Shown: piece by piece, positions 6,075-11,423 of the stretch
Numbering within the stretch: the first letter of the stretch is position 1
How the letters are laid out: each line of letters opens with the position of its first letter
Assembly (NCBI GenBank): GCA_020061685.1
Contig: JAGUXU010000165.1
Location: 1-11,423, forward strand
Length of the DNA: 11,423 bases
Reading direction: 5' to 3'
From: Candidatus Omnitrophota bacterium
GTDB taxonomy: Bacteria > Omnitrophota > Gorgyraeia > Pluralincolimonadales > Pluralincolimonadaceae
Made by a program: the position numbers and the translations under genes
Notes under the pieces: generated by a model
Told to the model about the DNA's origin: nothing
What the model saw: the letters and a program-made list of their open reading frames with translations, nothing else
Databases searched by the model: none

Positions 6075-7240
6075 TAAAGCCCTTTGACCCACTCGGCTAT
6101 CCTGCCGAGGCCTTTCTTTATATCCTCGATGCCCGTCGCGAAACTAAGCCTTATATGGGTATCCCAACCGAAAGGCTCTCCCGGGATGACCGCCACCTTT
6201 GCCTCGTCTAAGAGCCTCTTTGCGAACTCAAAAGAACCCATCTTCGTCCCGGATATGTCGCAGAAGACATAAAAGGCCCCCTTGGGGTTCACGCAGGAAA
6301 TGCCTTTTATCTCATTTACCTTCTGGACCATATAATCGCGCCTCGTCCTGAATTCCGAGACCATCTTCTCGACGCACCCTTGGTCGCCTTTAACGGCCTC
6401 AAGCGCGGCTTTTTGCGCAAACGAAGTGGGATTTGAAGTGGAGTGATCCTGCAGCCTGCCGATAGCGGAAGATAATTCCCTGCTCGGTGCCGCAAGATAC
6501 CCTATCCGCCACCCTGTCATGGCATATGTCTTCGAGACGCCGTTGACGACAAAAGTCAGGTCGTAAGCCTCTTTGCCGAGCGAGGCGAACGAGATATGCC
6601 TTTCGCCGTCATAGATCAGCTTCTCATATATCTCGTCTGAGATGACGGCAACCTTTTTGTTTATAAGCACCTCCGCTATTCCTTCGAGCTCGGACCTGCT
6701 ATATACCGAACCGGTGGGATTAGACGGGCTATTCAGGACAAATGCGACCGTCCTGTCGGTAATGACCTCCTTTAACCGGTCTTTCTTTAATTTGAACTCA
6801 TCCTTCTGCTCCGTCTTGGCTATTACAGGGACGCCGCCCGCCAAGCGGACCATCTCGATATAACTGACCCAGTACGGAGAAGGGATTATGACCTCATCGC
6901 CCTCATCGCAGATGACCTGGAATATATTATAGAGTGAATGTTTTGCGCCGCAGGATACGATTATCTGGCCGGGCTCGTAAACAAGGCCGTTATCACGCTG
7001 GAACTTTTCAGAGACGGCCTTCTTAAGTTCCGGGATCCCTGAGGAAGGGGTATATTTGGTAAAGCCGCTTTCTATCGCCTTTATCGCCGCCGATTTTATA
7101 GGCGCCGGCGTATCAAAATCGGGCTCGCCCGCCCCGAAACTCACGACGTCTTCGCCCTTCTGCCTCATCTCCTTGGCCCTCGCCGTGATCGCGAGTGTAG
7201 GAGATTCCTTGACTTCTTTTAACCGTTTAGAGATCTTCAT
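6074..7240 (-). CDS. aspC: Aspartate aminotransferase (class I, subgroup Ib type)
   Basis: From the ATG at 7238-7240 the protein has 388 residues, normal for AspC/AspAT of the Bacillus and Thermus kind. The start MKISKRLKEVKESPTLAITA matches the family's typical N-terminus. The PLP lysine is K237 (GVSKTYAMTGWRIGY), with N174 (SNPTG), D202, Y205, R245 and the substrate arginine R364 (IRLSFA). It should interconvert aspartate and oxaloacetate with 2-oxoglutarate and glutamate. Enzymes of this subgroup can also act as prephenate aminotransferases, which I cannot exclude. An in-frame GTG at 7252 would add four residues, but it would leave a leader of only about 5 bases from the predicted transcription start, and the family N-terminus supports the ATG. 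It is the first gene of the six-gene operon, directly behind a near-consensus promoter. Confidence 0.88.
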   Translation of the reverse strand: MKISKRLKEVKESPTLAITARAKEMRQKGEDVVSFGAGEPDFDTPAPIKSAAIKAIESGFTKYTPSSGIPELKKAVSEKFQRDNGLVYEPGQIIVSCGAKHSLYNIFQVICDEGDEVIIPSPYWVSYIEMVRLAGGVPVIAKTEQKDEFKLKKDRLKEVITDRTVAFVLNSPSNPTGSVYSRSELEGIAEVLINKKVAVISDEIYEKLIYDGERHISFASLGKEAYDLTFVVNGVSKTYAMTGWRIGYLAAPSRELSSAIGRLQDHSTSNPTSFAQKAALEAVKGDQGCVEKMVSEFRTRRDYMVQKVNEIKGISCVNPKGAFYVFCDISGTKMGSFEFAKRLLDEAKVAVIPGEPFGWDTHIRLSFATGIEDIKKGLGRIAEWVKGL

Positions 7241-7263
7241 CTTATTAAGCACCGGATAGTAAG

Positions 7264-7292
7264 TTTATACAATAAGAGAGAGGAAAAGTCAA
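7264..7292 (-). promoter_or_regulatory. Sigma-70-type promoter of the aspC-icd-lpd-lipA-lipoyl-alaC operon
   Basis: Read on the minus strand, TTGACT (plus 7287-7292) and TATAAA (plus 7264-7269) are separated by exactly 17 bases. Each hexamer matches the consensus at five of six positions. Transcription would start near 7257, giving a very short leader of about 17 bases before the aspC ATG. Its place between the rplQ terminator and aspC supports a separate transcription unit. Confidence 0.75.
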
Positions 7293-7296
7293 CAAT

Positions 7297-7350
7297 AAGC
7301 GAAAAACTCGAAGCGTAAAGCGAAAAATTAAAGTTTTGCGTTTTTCGCTT
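7297..7350. repeat. Three copies of the decamer AAGCGAAAAA (two direct, one inverted)
   Basis: Perfect copies lie at 7297-7306 and 7318-7327 in direct orientation, 21 bases apart (two helical turns), and at 7341-7350 in inverted orientation. Shorter relatives, AAGCGT at 7311 and ACGCTT at 7359, flank them. The second and third copies form the core stem of the rplQ terminator; the first ends 4 bases from the -35 hexamer of the next promoter. A regulatory role is possible but unproven. Confidence 0.6.
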
Positions 7351-7364
7351 TACCTTTTACGCTT
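7302..7364 (-). terminator. Probable terminator of the ribosomal alpha operon after rplQ
   Basis: On the minus strand an 11-bp stem AAAGCGAAAAA/TTTTTCGCTTT (plus 7317-7327 and 7341-7351) is flanked by a further 6-bp pair AAGCGT/ACGCTT with an asymmetric bulge, and then by CGAGTTTTT. The outer arm overlaps the rplQ stop codon. The stem is AT-rich, so termination may be moderate, but its position between two operons supports the call. Confidence 0.6.
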
Positions 7365-7956
7365 ACTTTGTCCTTCCCTTAAAGAACTTGCGAAGGGTGC
7401 CGATAAACCCGGTCGGCGCCTTCGGGGCCGCCGGATGTATCTCCTTCTCTTTCTTTACCTCTTTTTTGCGCGGGGCATGCTTCTCGGGCGGAACTTCTTT
7501 TGGCTTCTCGGCCGGAGGCGGAGTTGTCTCTTTTGGCGCGGCTTTCGAGGCTTGGGCGGAAGGCTTTTCTTTCTTCGTCTTTACCTTTGGAGCGACGACT
7601 TTCTTCTCGGTCAGTTCAAGCACCACTAACTGCGCGTTATCGCCTCTTCTCATGCCAAGCTGGATTATCCTGGTATAACCGCCTTTGCGGTCCTTGAAGA
7701 GAGGCGCGATCTCCTTGAATAACTTCTTGGTCAGATCCTCGTCCCGCAGGACGGCGAAGGCCTTGCGCCTTGAATGCACGTCGTCTACCTTGGCGATGGT
7801 TATGAGCTTCTCCGCCAATTTGCGGGCTTCTTTCGCCTTGATTATGGTCGTCTTTATGCTTTGAGATATAAAGAGTCCCCTGACCAGATTCCGCATGAGG
7901 GAGTCTCTCTCGGGCTTGTTCCTGTCTAATCTCCTGTAACCTTTTCTATGTCGCAT
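7363..7956 (-). CDS. rplQ: Ribosomal protein L17 (bL17) with a long C-terminal tail
   Basis: Residues 1-117 are a normal L17 core (MRHRKGYRRLDRNKPER at the start and YTRIIQL-G-RRGDNA near 94-108), a large-subunit protein near the peptide exit region. It is followed by about 80 extra residues (118-197) that are absent from the usual 115-130 residue protein. The tail is low-complexity, rich in lysine, proline, alanine and glutamate, and ends in a compact basic and aromatic segment, GFIGTLRKFFKGRTK (183-197), that could form an amphipathic helix. The rplQ position after rpoA is canonical. The start is ATG, 6 bases after the rpoA stop, with a weak AAGAAAG ribosome binding site. The function of the tail is unknown. 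Confidence 0.95.
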   Translation of the reverse strand: MRHRKGYRRLDRNKPERDSLMRNLVRGLFISQSIKTTIIKAKEARKLAEKLITIAKVDDVHSRRKAFAVLRDEDLTKKLFKEIAPLFKDRKGGYTRIIQLGMRRGDNAQLVVLELTEKKVVAPKVKTKKEKPSAQASKAAPKETTPPPAEKPKEVPPEKHAPRKKEVKKEKEIHPAAPKAPTGFIGTLRKFFKGRTK

Positions 7957-7962
7957 GGCTGT

Positions 7963-8946
7963 TTAGTCTTTCTTAAGTAATTTCTTGTCTATCTTCATCT
8001 CGAGCGATAGGCCCATTCCGATTATTATCTCTTTTATCTCGGCGAGGGATTTCTTCCCGAAATTCCTGTACTTTAACATCTCGGCTTCGGATTTCTGGAC
8101 CAGTTCGCCTATCGTCTTTATCTTGGCTTCCTTCAGGCAATTGGCGCTGCGTACCGAAAGCTCGAGTTCGGAGACCGGCATCTTGAGTTTGTGGTACAAT
8201 TCCTCGTCCACCTTGGTTTCCTCTTCCGCTTCCTCGGCGGGAAGTTTCCCGTAGCTGACGAATATCTCCAGATGCTTCTGGAGTATATGCGCGGCGTATA
8301 AAAGGGCGTCTTTGGGGGTTATGCTGCCGTTCGTCCAGATCTCCAATAACAATTTGTCGTAATCGGTTATCTGGCCCACACGGGTGTTCTCCACCTGAAA
8401 ATTGACTTTTACGATGGGTGTGAATATGGAATCCACGGGTATTACGCCTATCGTCTGGTTTTCTTTCTTGTTCTTCTCGGCGGGATAATAGCCGCGGCCC
8501 CTTCCGACCTCCATCTCGACATGGAATTTCGCGTTCTTGGTCAATGTGGCGATGTGCAGGTCCGGATTCAGGATCTCGACCGTCTCGTCGTGTATTATGT
8601 CCTTCGCCTTCACTTCGCCTTTCGAGTCAGCCTTGATCTCGATCACCTTCGGCTGTCTGGAATGCGAGCGCAATATCAGCTTCTTTATGTTCAATATGAT
8701 CTCGGGCACATCCTCCGTTACGCCCGGAATAGTAGTAAATTCATGATGCGCGGAATCTACCTTTACCGAAGTAACCGCGCTTCCCTCTATCGACGAGATC
8801 AGTATCCTCCTGAGCGCGCTCCCCAGAGTCGTACCGTATCCTCGTTCAAAGGGCTCGGCGATAAACTTGCCGTAAGTATCGGTGTAGCTAGATTCGTCGC
8901 ACGTCAACTTCTTCGGTATCTCAAAATCTTTCCAGGCAATACCCAT
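7963..8946 (-). CDS. rpoA: RNA polymerase alpha subunit
   Basis: This 327-residue protein is a full-length alpha subunit. The N-terminal dimerisation and core-assembly domain covers about residues 1-232 (RGYGTTLGSALRRILISS at 35-52). An acidic linker (about 237-250) leads to the C-terminal domain (about 253-315). The DNA-contacting residues for UP elements are present: R266, N269, C270, G297, K299 and S300, matching E. coli R265, N268, C269, G296, K298 and S299. UP-element recognition is therefore likely intact. The start is ATG with AGGAGG about 10 bases upstream, 14 bases after rpsD. Confidence 0.98.
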   Translation of the reverse strand: MGIAWKDFEIPKKLTCDESSYTDTYGKFIAEPFERGYGTTLGSALRRILISSIEGSAVTSVKVDSAHHEFTTIPGVTEDVPEIILNIKKLILRSHSRQPKVIEIKADSKGEVKAKDIIHDETVEILNPDLHIATLTKNAKFHVEMEVGRGRGYYPAEKNKKENQTIGVIPVDSIFTPIVKVNFQVENTRVGQITDYDKLLLEIWTNGSITPKDALLYAAHILQKHLEIFVSYGKLPAEEAEEETKVDEELYHKLKMPVSELELSVRSANCLKEAKIKTIGELVQKSEAEMLKYRNFGKKSLAEIKEIIIGMGLSLEMKIDKKLLKKD

Positions 8947-8960
8947 ATTATTTTACCCTC

Positions 8961-9587
8961 CTACTTCGAGTATAACTCAACTATTAATTGTTCTTGGATT
9001 GGAAATCCTATATCTTCTCTGGCAGGTAACTTTATGATCTTGGCTTCCAGATTATTAAGGTCCGCTTCCATCCATTTGGGTGAACCCTTGTCTTTGGTGC
9101 GCTCTATGTTGTCCTTTATATGCTTGATCGTCTTCTCTTTGCCCACTACCTTTATCGAATCGCCGATCTTGACGGAATAAGACGGGATATCGACGGTCCT
9201 GCCGTTGACTTTTACATGCCGGTGCGCGACCATCTGTCTGGCCTCGGCGCCGGAAGGCGCAAAGCCCGCGCGCTGAATTACATTATCAAGCCGTCTCTCC
9301 AGTAATTGCAATAAGACCTCGCCGGTAACGCCCTTGGATTTCTCGGCGATCTTAAAATATCTCCTGAACTGCCGCTCCAGGACGCAGTAGATCCTCTTGA
9401 GCTTCTGCTTCTCCCTCAACTGAAGGCCGTAGTCAGAGAGCTTGATCCTGCCCTGGCCGTGCTGCCCGGGCGCATATTCGCGGCGGGAGATAGCGCATTT
9501 CTCCGAATAGCAGCGCGTGCCCTTCAAGAAAAGTTTCGCGCCCTCTCTCCTGCACAATCTACACACGGCATCCTGATATTTCGCCAT
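8961..9587 (-). CDS. rpsD: Ribosomal protein S4 (uS4), zinc-binding type
   Basis: This is a complete 208-residue S4, a primary 16S rRNA-binding assembly protein. It has the four-cysteine N-terminal zinc site of the C+ form: C9, C12, C26 and C31 (CX2CX13CX4C), followed by the APGQHG segment. The S4 RNA-binding domain follows at about 98-160 (RRLDNVIQRAGFA, then HVKVNGRTVDIPSY). In many bacteria S4 also represses the alpha operon by binding its mRNA leader; no such leader structure was identified here. The start is ATG, 3 bases after the rpsK stop, with AAGGAG inside the end of rpsK. Confidence 0.98.
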   Translation of the reverse strand: MAKYQDAVCRLCRREGAKLFLKGTRCYSEKCAISRREYAPGQHGQGRIKLSDYGLQLREKQKLKRIYCVLERQFRRYFKIAEKSKGVTGEVLLQLLERRLDNVIQRAGFAPSGAEARQMVAHRHVKVNGRTVDIPSYSVKIGDSIKVVGKEKTIKHIKDNIERTKDKGSPKWMEADLNNLEAKIIKLPAREDIGFPIQEQLIVELYSK

Positions 9588-9590
9588 TTA

Positions 9591-10013
9591 CTATACTCTC
9601 CTTCTCTTCGGTGGCCTGCAACCGTTATGTGGAATAGGGGTCACGTCTTTTATCAATGATATCGCTAATCCGGCCGCCTGTAACGCGCGTATAGCCGATT
9701 CGCGGCCGGCGCCCGGGCCCTTGACATACACTTCCACTTCTTTGACTCCGTGCTCCATGGCTTTCTTGGCGGCTACCTCCGCCGCGACCTGCGCGGCGAA
9801 AGGAGTGGACTTCTTCGAACCCGCGAAACCGGTCGACCCGCTTGAAGCCCAGCAGATCGAGTTGCCCGCTTTATCGGAGATAGTTATGATCGTATTATTA
9901 AAACTTGCCTGAATATGCGCGATAGCGCTCGGTATATTCTTAGCGACTTTCTTCTTGGATTTGACCTTTTTCTTCTTTTCTTCTTGTTTTTCTTCCTTCT
10001 TCTCTTCTACCAT
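9591..10013 (-). CDS. rpsK: Ribosomal protein S11 (uS11) with a lysine/glutamate-rich N-terminus
   Basis: This 140-residue S11 lies in the platform of the small subunit. The core contains IQASFNNTIITISD (33-46), GFAGSKKSTPFAAQ, VKGPGAGRESAIRAL and the C-terminal TPIPHNGCRPPKRRRV. The first 25 residues are almost entirely lysine, glutamate and glutamine, an extension of roughly 10-15 residues over common S11 proteins. The start is ATG with AAGGAG 5 bases upstream, 13 bases after the rpsM stop. Confidence 0.98.
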   Translation of the reverse strand: MVEEKKEEKQEEKKKKVKSKKKVAKNIPSAIAHIQASFNNTIITISDKAGNSICWASSGSTGFAGSKKSTPFAAQVAAEVAAKKAMEHGVKEVEVYVKGPGAGRESAIRALQAAGLAISLIKDVTPIPHNGCRPPKRRRV

Positions 10014-10026
10014 CTCTGCTCCTTAA

Positions 10027-10416
10027 TTAAGCGCCCGGCTTAGTCTCTTTCTTCTTTAGGGTAACGGCCATCCGGCGCGGGCCCTTCCTGGTCCTGGCGT
10101 TAGTCCTGGTCCTCTGGCCCCTGACCGGCAATCCCTTCTTATGCCTTATTCCCCGATAGGCGCCGATATCCATCAGCCTCTTTATGTTCTGGCCTATTTC
10201 CCTTCTCAGGTCGCCCTCGACCTTATATTCCTTCTGGATGATCGAGGTTATGCGGGCCACTTCATCGTCGGTCAGGTCCTTTGCGCGGACGCCCGGCTTT
10301 ATATTGGCCTCTTTAAGTATCTTGTTTGCCAGGACGCGCCCGACACCGTAGAGATACATCAAAGAGATCTCTATCCTTTTTTCCTTCGGAATATCGACAC
10401 CTAAAATCCTCGGCAT
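10027..10416 (-). CDS. rpsM: Ribosomal protein S13 (uS13)
   Basis: This is a 129-residue S13, a protein of the small-subunit head that contacts 5S-rRNA-associated L5 and tRNA. The N-terminus MPRILGVDIPKEKRIEISL, the YGVGRVLANKIL helix-turn segment (23-34), the YRGIRHKKGLPVRGQRT motif and the basic tail TRKGPRR are all characteristic. The start is ATG with a strong AGGAGG 5 bases upstream, 19 bases after rpmJ. It is followed by rpsK in canonical order. Confidence 0.98.
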   Translation of the reverse strand: MPRILGVDIPKEKRIEISLMYLYGVGRVLANKILKEANIKPGVRAKDLTDDEVARITSIIQKEYKVEGDLRREIGQNIKRLMDIGAYRGIRHKKGLPVRGQRTRTNARTRKGPRRMAVTLKKKETKPGA

Positions 10417-10435
10417 TAAAACCTCCTAAATAAAT

Positions 10436-10549
10436 TTACCCTTGCCGTTGTTTATGCTTGGGATTTGCGCAGATCACGTAGATGATGCCCTTCCTCTTCA
10501 CTATCTTGCACTTCTCGCAGATCTTCTTTATGCTTGAACGGACTTTCAT
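10436..10549 (-). CDS. rpmJ: Ribosomal protein L36 (bL36)
   Basis: This 37-residue gene begins at an ATG 2 bases after the infA stop. It starts MKVRSSIKKICEKCKIVKRK and ends PKHKQRQG, the standard L36 ends. The zinc ligands C11, C14, C27 and H32 are all present, so this is the zinc-binding form. L36 is a small late-assembly protein of the large subunit. Its place between infA and rpsM is canonical. The ribosome binding site (AGGGTGA) is weak and lies in the infA end, so translation may be coupled. Confidence 0.97.
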   Translation of the reverse strand: MKVRSSIKKICEKCKIVKRKGIIYVICANPKHKQRQG

Positions 10550-10551
10550 TT

Positions 10552-10770
10552 TTATTTCACCCTGAATGTAATCCTTCCTCGTGTTAGGTCGTACGGCGAC
10601 AACTCCAATTTCACCCTATCGCCCGGTAATATGCGTATAAAATTCATCCTCATCTTCCCGGAAACGTGGGCCAAGACCTTATGCCCGTTATCGAGTTCTA
10701 CCTTGAACATAGCGTTGGGAAGGGCTTCCAGCACCGTCCCCTCGACTTCTATAGGTTCCTCTTTTGCCAT
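10552..10770 (-). CDS. infA: Translation initiation factor IF-1
   Basis: This 72-residue protein is the same length as E. coli IF-1 and almost collinear with it (GTVLEALPNAMFKVELDNGH, then HVSGKMRMNFIRILPGD and SPYDLTRGRI). It is a single OB-fold (S1-like) domain that binds the ribosomal A site during initiation. Its ATG lies inside the end of map, an overlap of 22 bases in a different frame, with GGAG about 11 bases upstream. This suggests coupling of the two genes. Confidence 0.98.
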   Translation of the reverse strand: MAKEEPIEVEGTVLEALPNAMFKVELDNGHKVLAHVSGKMRMNFIRILPGDRVKLELSPYDLTRGRITFRVK

Positions 10771-11423
10771 TTAGTCAGTATCTCCGGCCCGCCTTCGCCG
10801 ATATAAACCGTATGCTCGAAGTGGGCTGATAATCTCCTGTCCTTCGTGACGGCTGTCCAGCCGTCCTCTAAGACCTCCGCCTTATATGTGCCTGAATTGA
10901 CCATCGGCTCTATCGCGAAGACCATCCCCGTCTTTAGCCTCGGCCCGGTGCCCGCTTCGCCAAAATTCGGTATCTGCGGGTCCTCATGCATCTTTGAACC
11001 TATACCGTGGCCGACGAATTCGCGCACCACGGAAAAACCGTTAGACTCGACGTATTTCTGGACCGCGCTGGATATATCATAGAGCCTGTTGTCCGACGAC
11101 GCTTTCGCTATGCCTTCGTAAAGCGCCCCCTCGGCCACCGCAAGTAATTTCTTTGCCTCTTGCGATATATTCCCGACGGGAAAAGTTATCGCCGCGTCCC
11201 CGTAATAACCGTTCAGCTTGACTCCGGCATCGACCGAAATTATGTCACCGTCCTTGAGTATCTGCCTGCCGGGGATGCCGTGGACGATGACATAGTTTAC
11301 CGATGTGCAGATATTCGCCGGAAACCCCTTATAACCCTTAAAGGCCGGTACGGCGCCCTTTTTGCTTATATAATCGCCGGCGAGGCTGTCCAGCTCCAAG
11401 GTCGTGATTCCGGGCCTTATCTC
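10749..11423 (-). CDS. map: Methionine aminopeptidase, type I (N-terminus cut by window edge)
   Basis: The enzyme removes the initiator methionine from new proteins. The frame is open through the right edge; the visible 224 residues begin EIRPGITTLELDSLAGDY, so about 30 residues and the start codon lie outside. An internal TTG at 11397-11399 is not the real start, as conserved sequence continues upstream of it. The five metal ligands are all present in visible numbering: D65, D76, H139, E172 and E203, with spacing identical to E. coli D97, D108, H171, E204 and E235, plus the catalytic H48 (E. coli H79). There is no N-terminal extension visible, fitting type Ia. Its 3' end overlaps infA by 22 bases, and the map-infA-rpmJ order is the usual one after secY and adk. 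Confidence 0.97.
   Translation of the reverse strand, partial: EIRPGITTLELDSLAGDYISKKGAVPAFKGYKGFPANICTSVNYVIVHGIPGRQILKDGDIISVDAGVKLNGYYGDAAITFPVGNISQEAKKLLAVAEGALYEGIAKASSDNRLYDISSAVQKYVESNGFSVVREFVGHGIGSKMHEDPQIPNFGEAGTGPRLKTGMVFAIEPMVNSGTYKAEVLEDGWTAVTKDRRLSAHFEHTVYIGEGGPEILTKWQKRNL

Noticed and set aside
6063..6092. Upstream GTG start adding ten residues to isocitrate dehydrogenase
   Set aside because: It lies within aspC and has no good ribosome binding site, whereas AAGGAGG precedes the TTG at 6062 with ideal spacing.
7241..7252. GTG start adding four residues to aspartate aminotransferase
   Set aside because: It would fall about 5 bases from the predicted transcription start, and the family N-terminus matches the ATG at 7240.
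7297..7364. CRISPR array or plasmid-type replication origin
   Set aside because: Only three short decamers occur, one inverted, with no regular spacers and no cas or rep gene nearby; a terminator explains most of the structure.
8521..9180. 219-codon open frame on the plus strand across rpoA and rpsD
   Set aside because: It is antisense to two clear essential genes, crosses their junction and has no recognisable domain.
10749..11423. Possible undescribed system in the ribosomal protein segment
   Set aside because: Gene order and content from map to rplQ are canonical for bacteria; only the tails of L17 and S11 are unusual.

Overview
All genes in this window lie on the minus strand, so transcription runs from right to left. 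The content is bacterial and mostly conserved: the right third is the end of the spc/alpha ribosomal cluster, followed leftward by a compact metabolic operon and then the start of an envelope-lipid operon. The moderate GC content, the four-cysteine S4, the mix of proteins and the frequent ATA codons fit a deep-branching Gram-negative lineage. Candidatus Omnitrophota (OP3) is my best guess, but this is an impression from style and gene mix, not from a search.

Region 1 (11423 to 7363) holds map (5' end cut by the window edge), infA, rpmJ, rpsM, rpsK, rpsD, rpoA and rplQ. This is the canonical bacterial order, tightly packed, with map and infA overlapping. rpmJ encodes 37 residues and is easy to miss. 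rplQ carries an unusual tail of about 80 residues. A hairpin built from AAGCGAAAAA-type repeats follows rplQ and probably terminates the ribosomal transcript.

Region 2 (7292 to about 1266) looks like a self-contained transcription unit. It has a near-consensus sigma-70-type promoter (TTGACT, 17-base spacer, TATAAA), then six closely spaced genes, then a GC-rich hairpin with a T-rich tail. The genes are an aspartate-type aminotransferase, an isocitrate dehydrogenase, a dihydrolipoamide dehydrogenase, lipoyl synthase, a free-standing 86-residue lipoyl domain and an AlaC-type alanine aminotransferase. Together they link 2-oxoglutarate and glutamate supply to aspartate and alanine, and place a lipoyl carrier next to the enzyme that makes its cofactor and the enzyme that reoxidises it. 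No E1 or E2 catalytic subunit, no glycine-cleavage P or T protein and no octanoyl transferase or lipoate ligase is present, so the partner of the carrier is unknown. This is the most interesting feature of the window.

Region 3 (1252 to 1) holds an MGDG-synthase/UgtP-type glycosyltransferase overlapping by 16 bases the start of a gene whose first 47 residues resemble an LpxL/HtrB-type acyltransferase. This suggests a glycolipid or lipid A-related envelope operon continuing beyond the left edge.

No tRNA, rRNA, CRISPR array, insertion sequence or phage gene was seen. There is no gene-free stretch over 300 bases; the longest gap, about 120 bases at 7241-7362, contains the rplQ terminator and the promoter of the metabolic operon.
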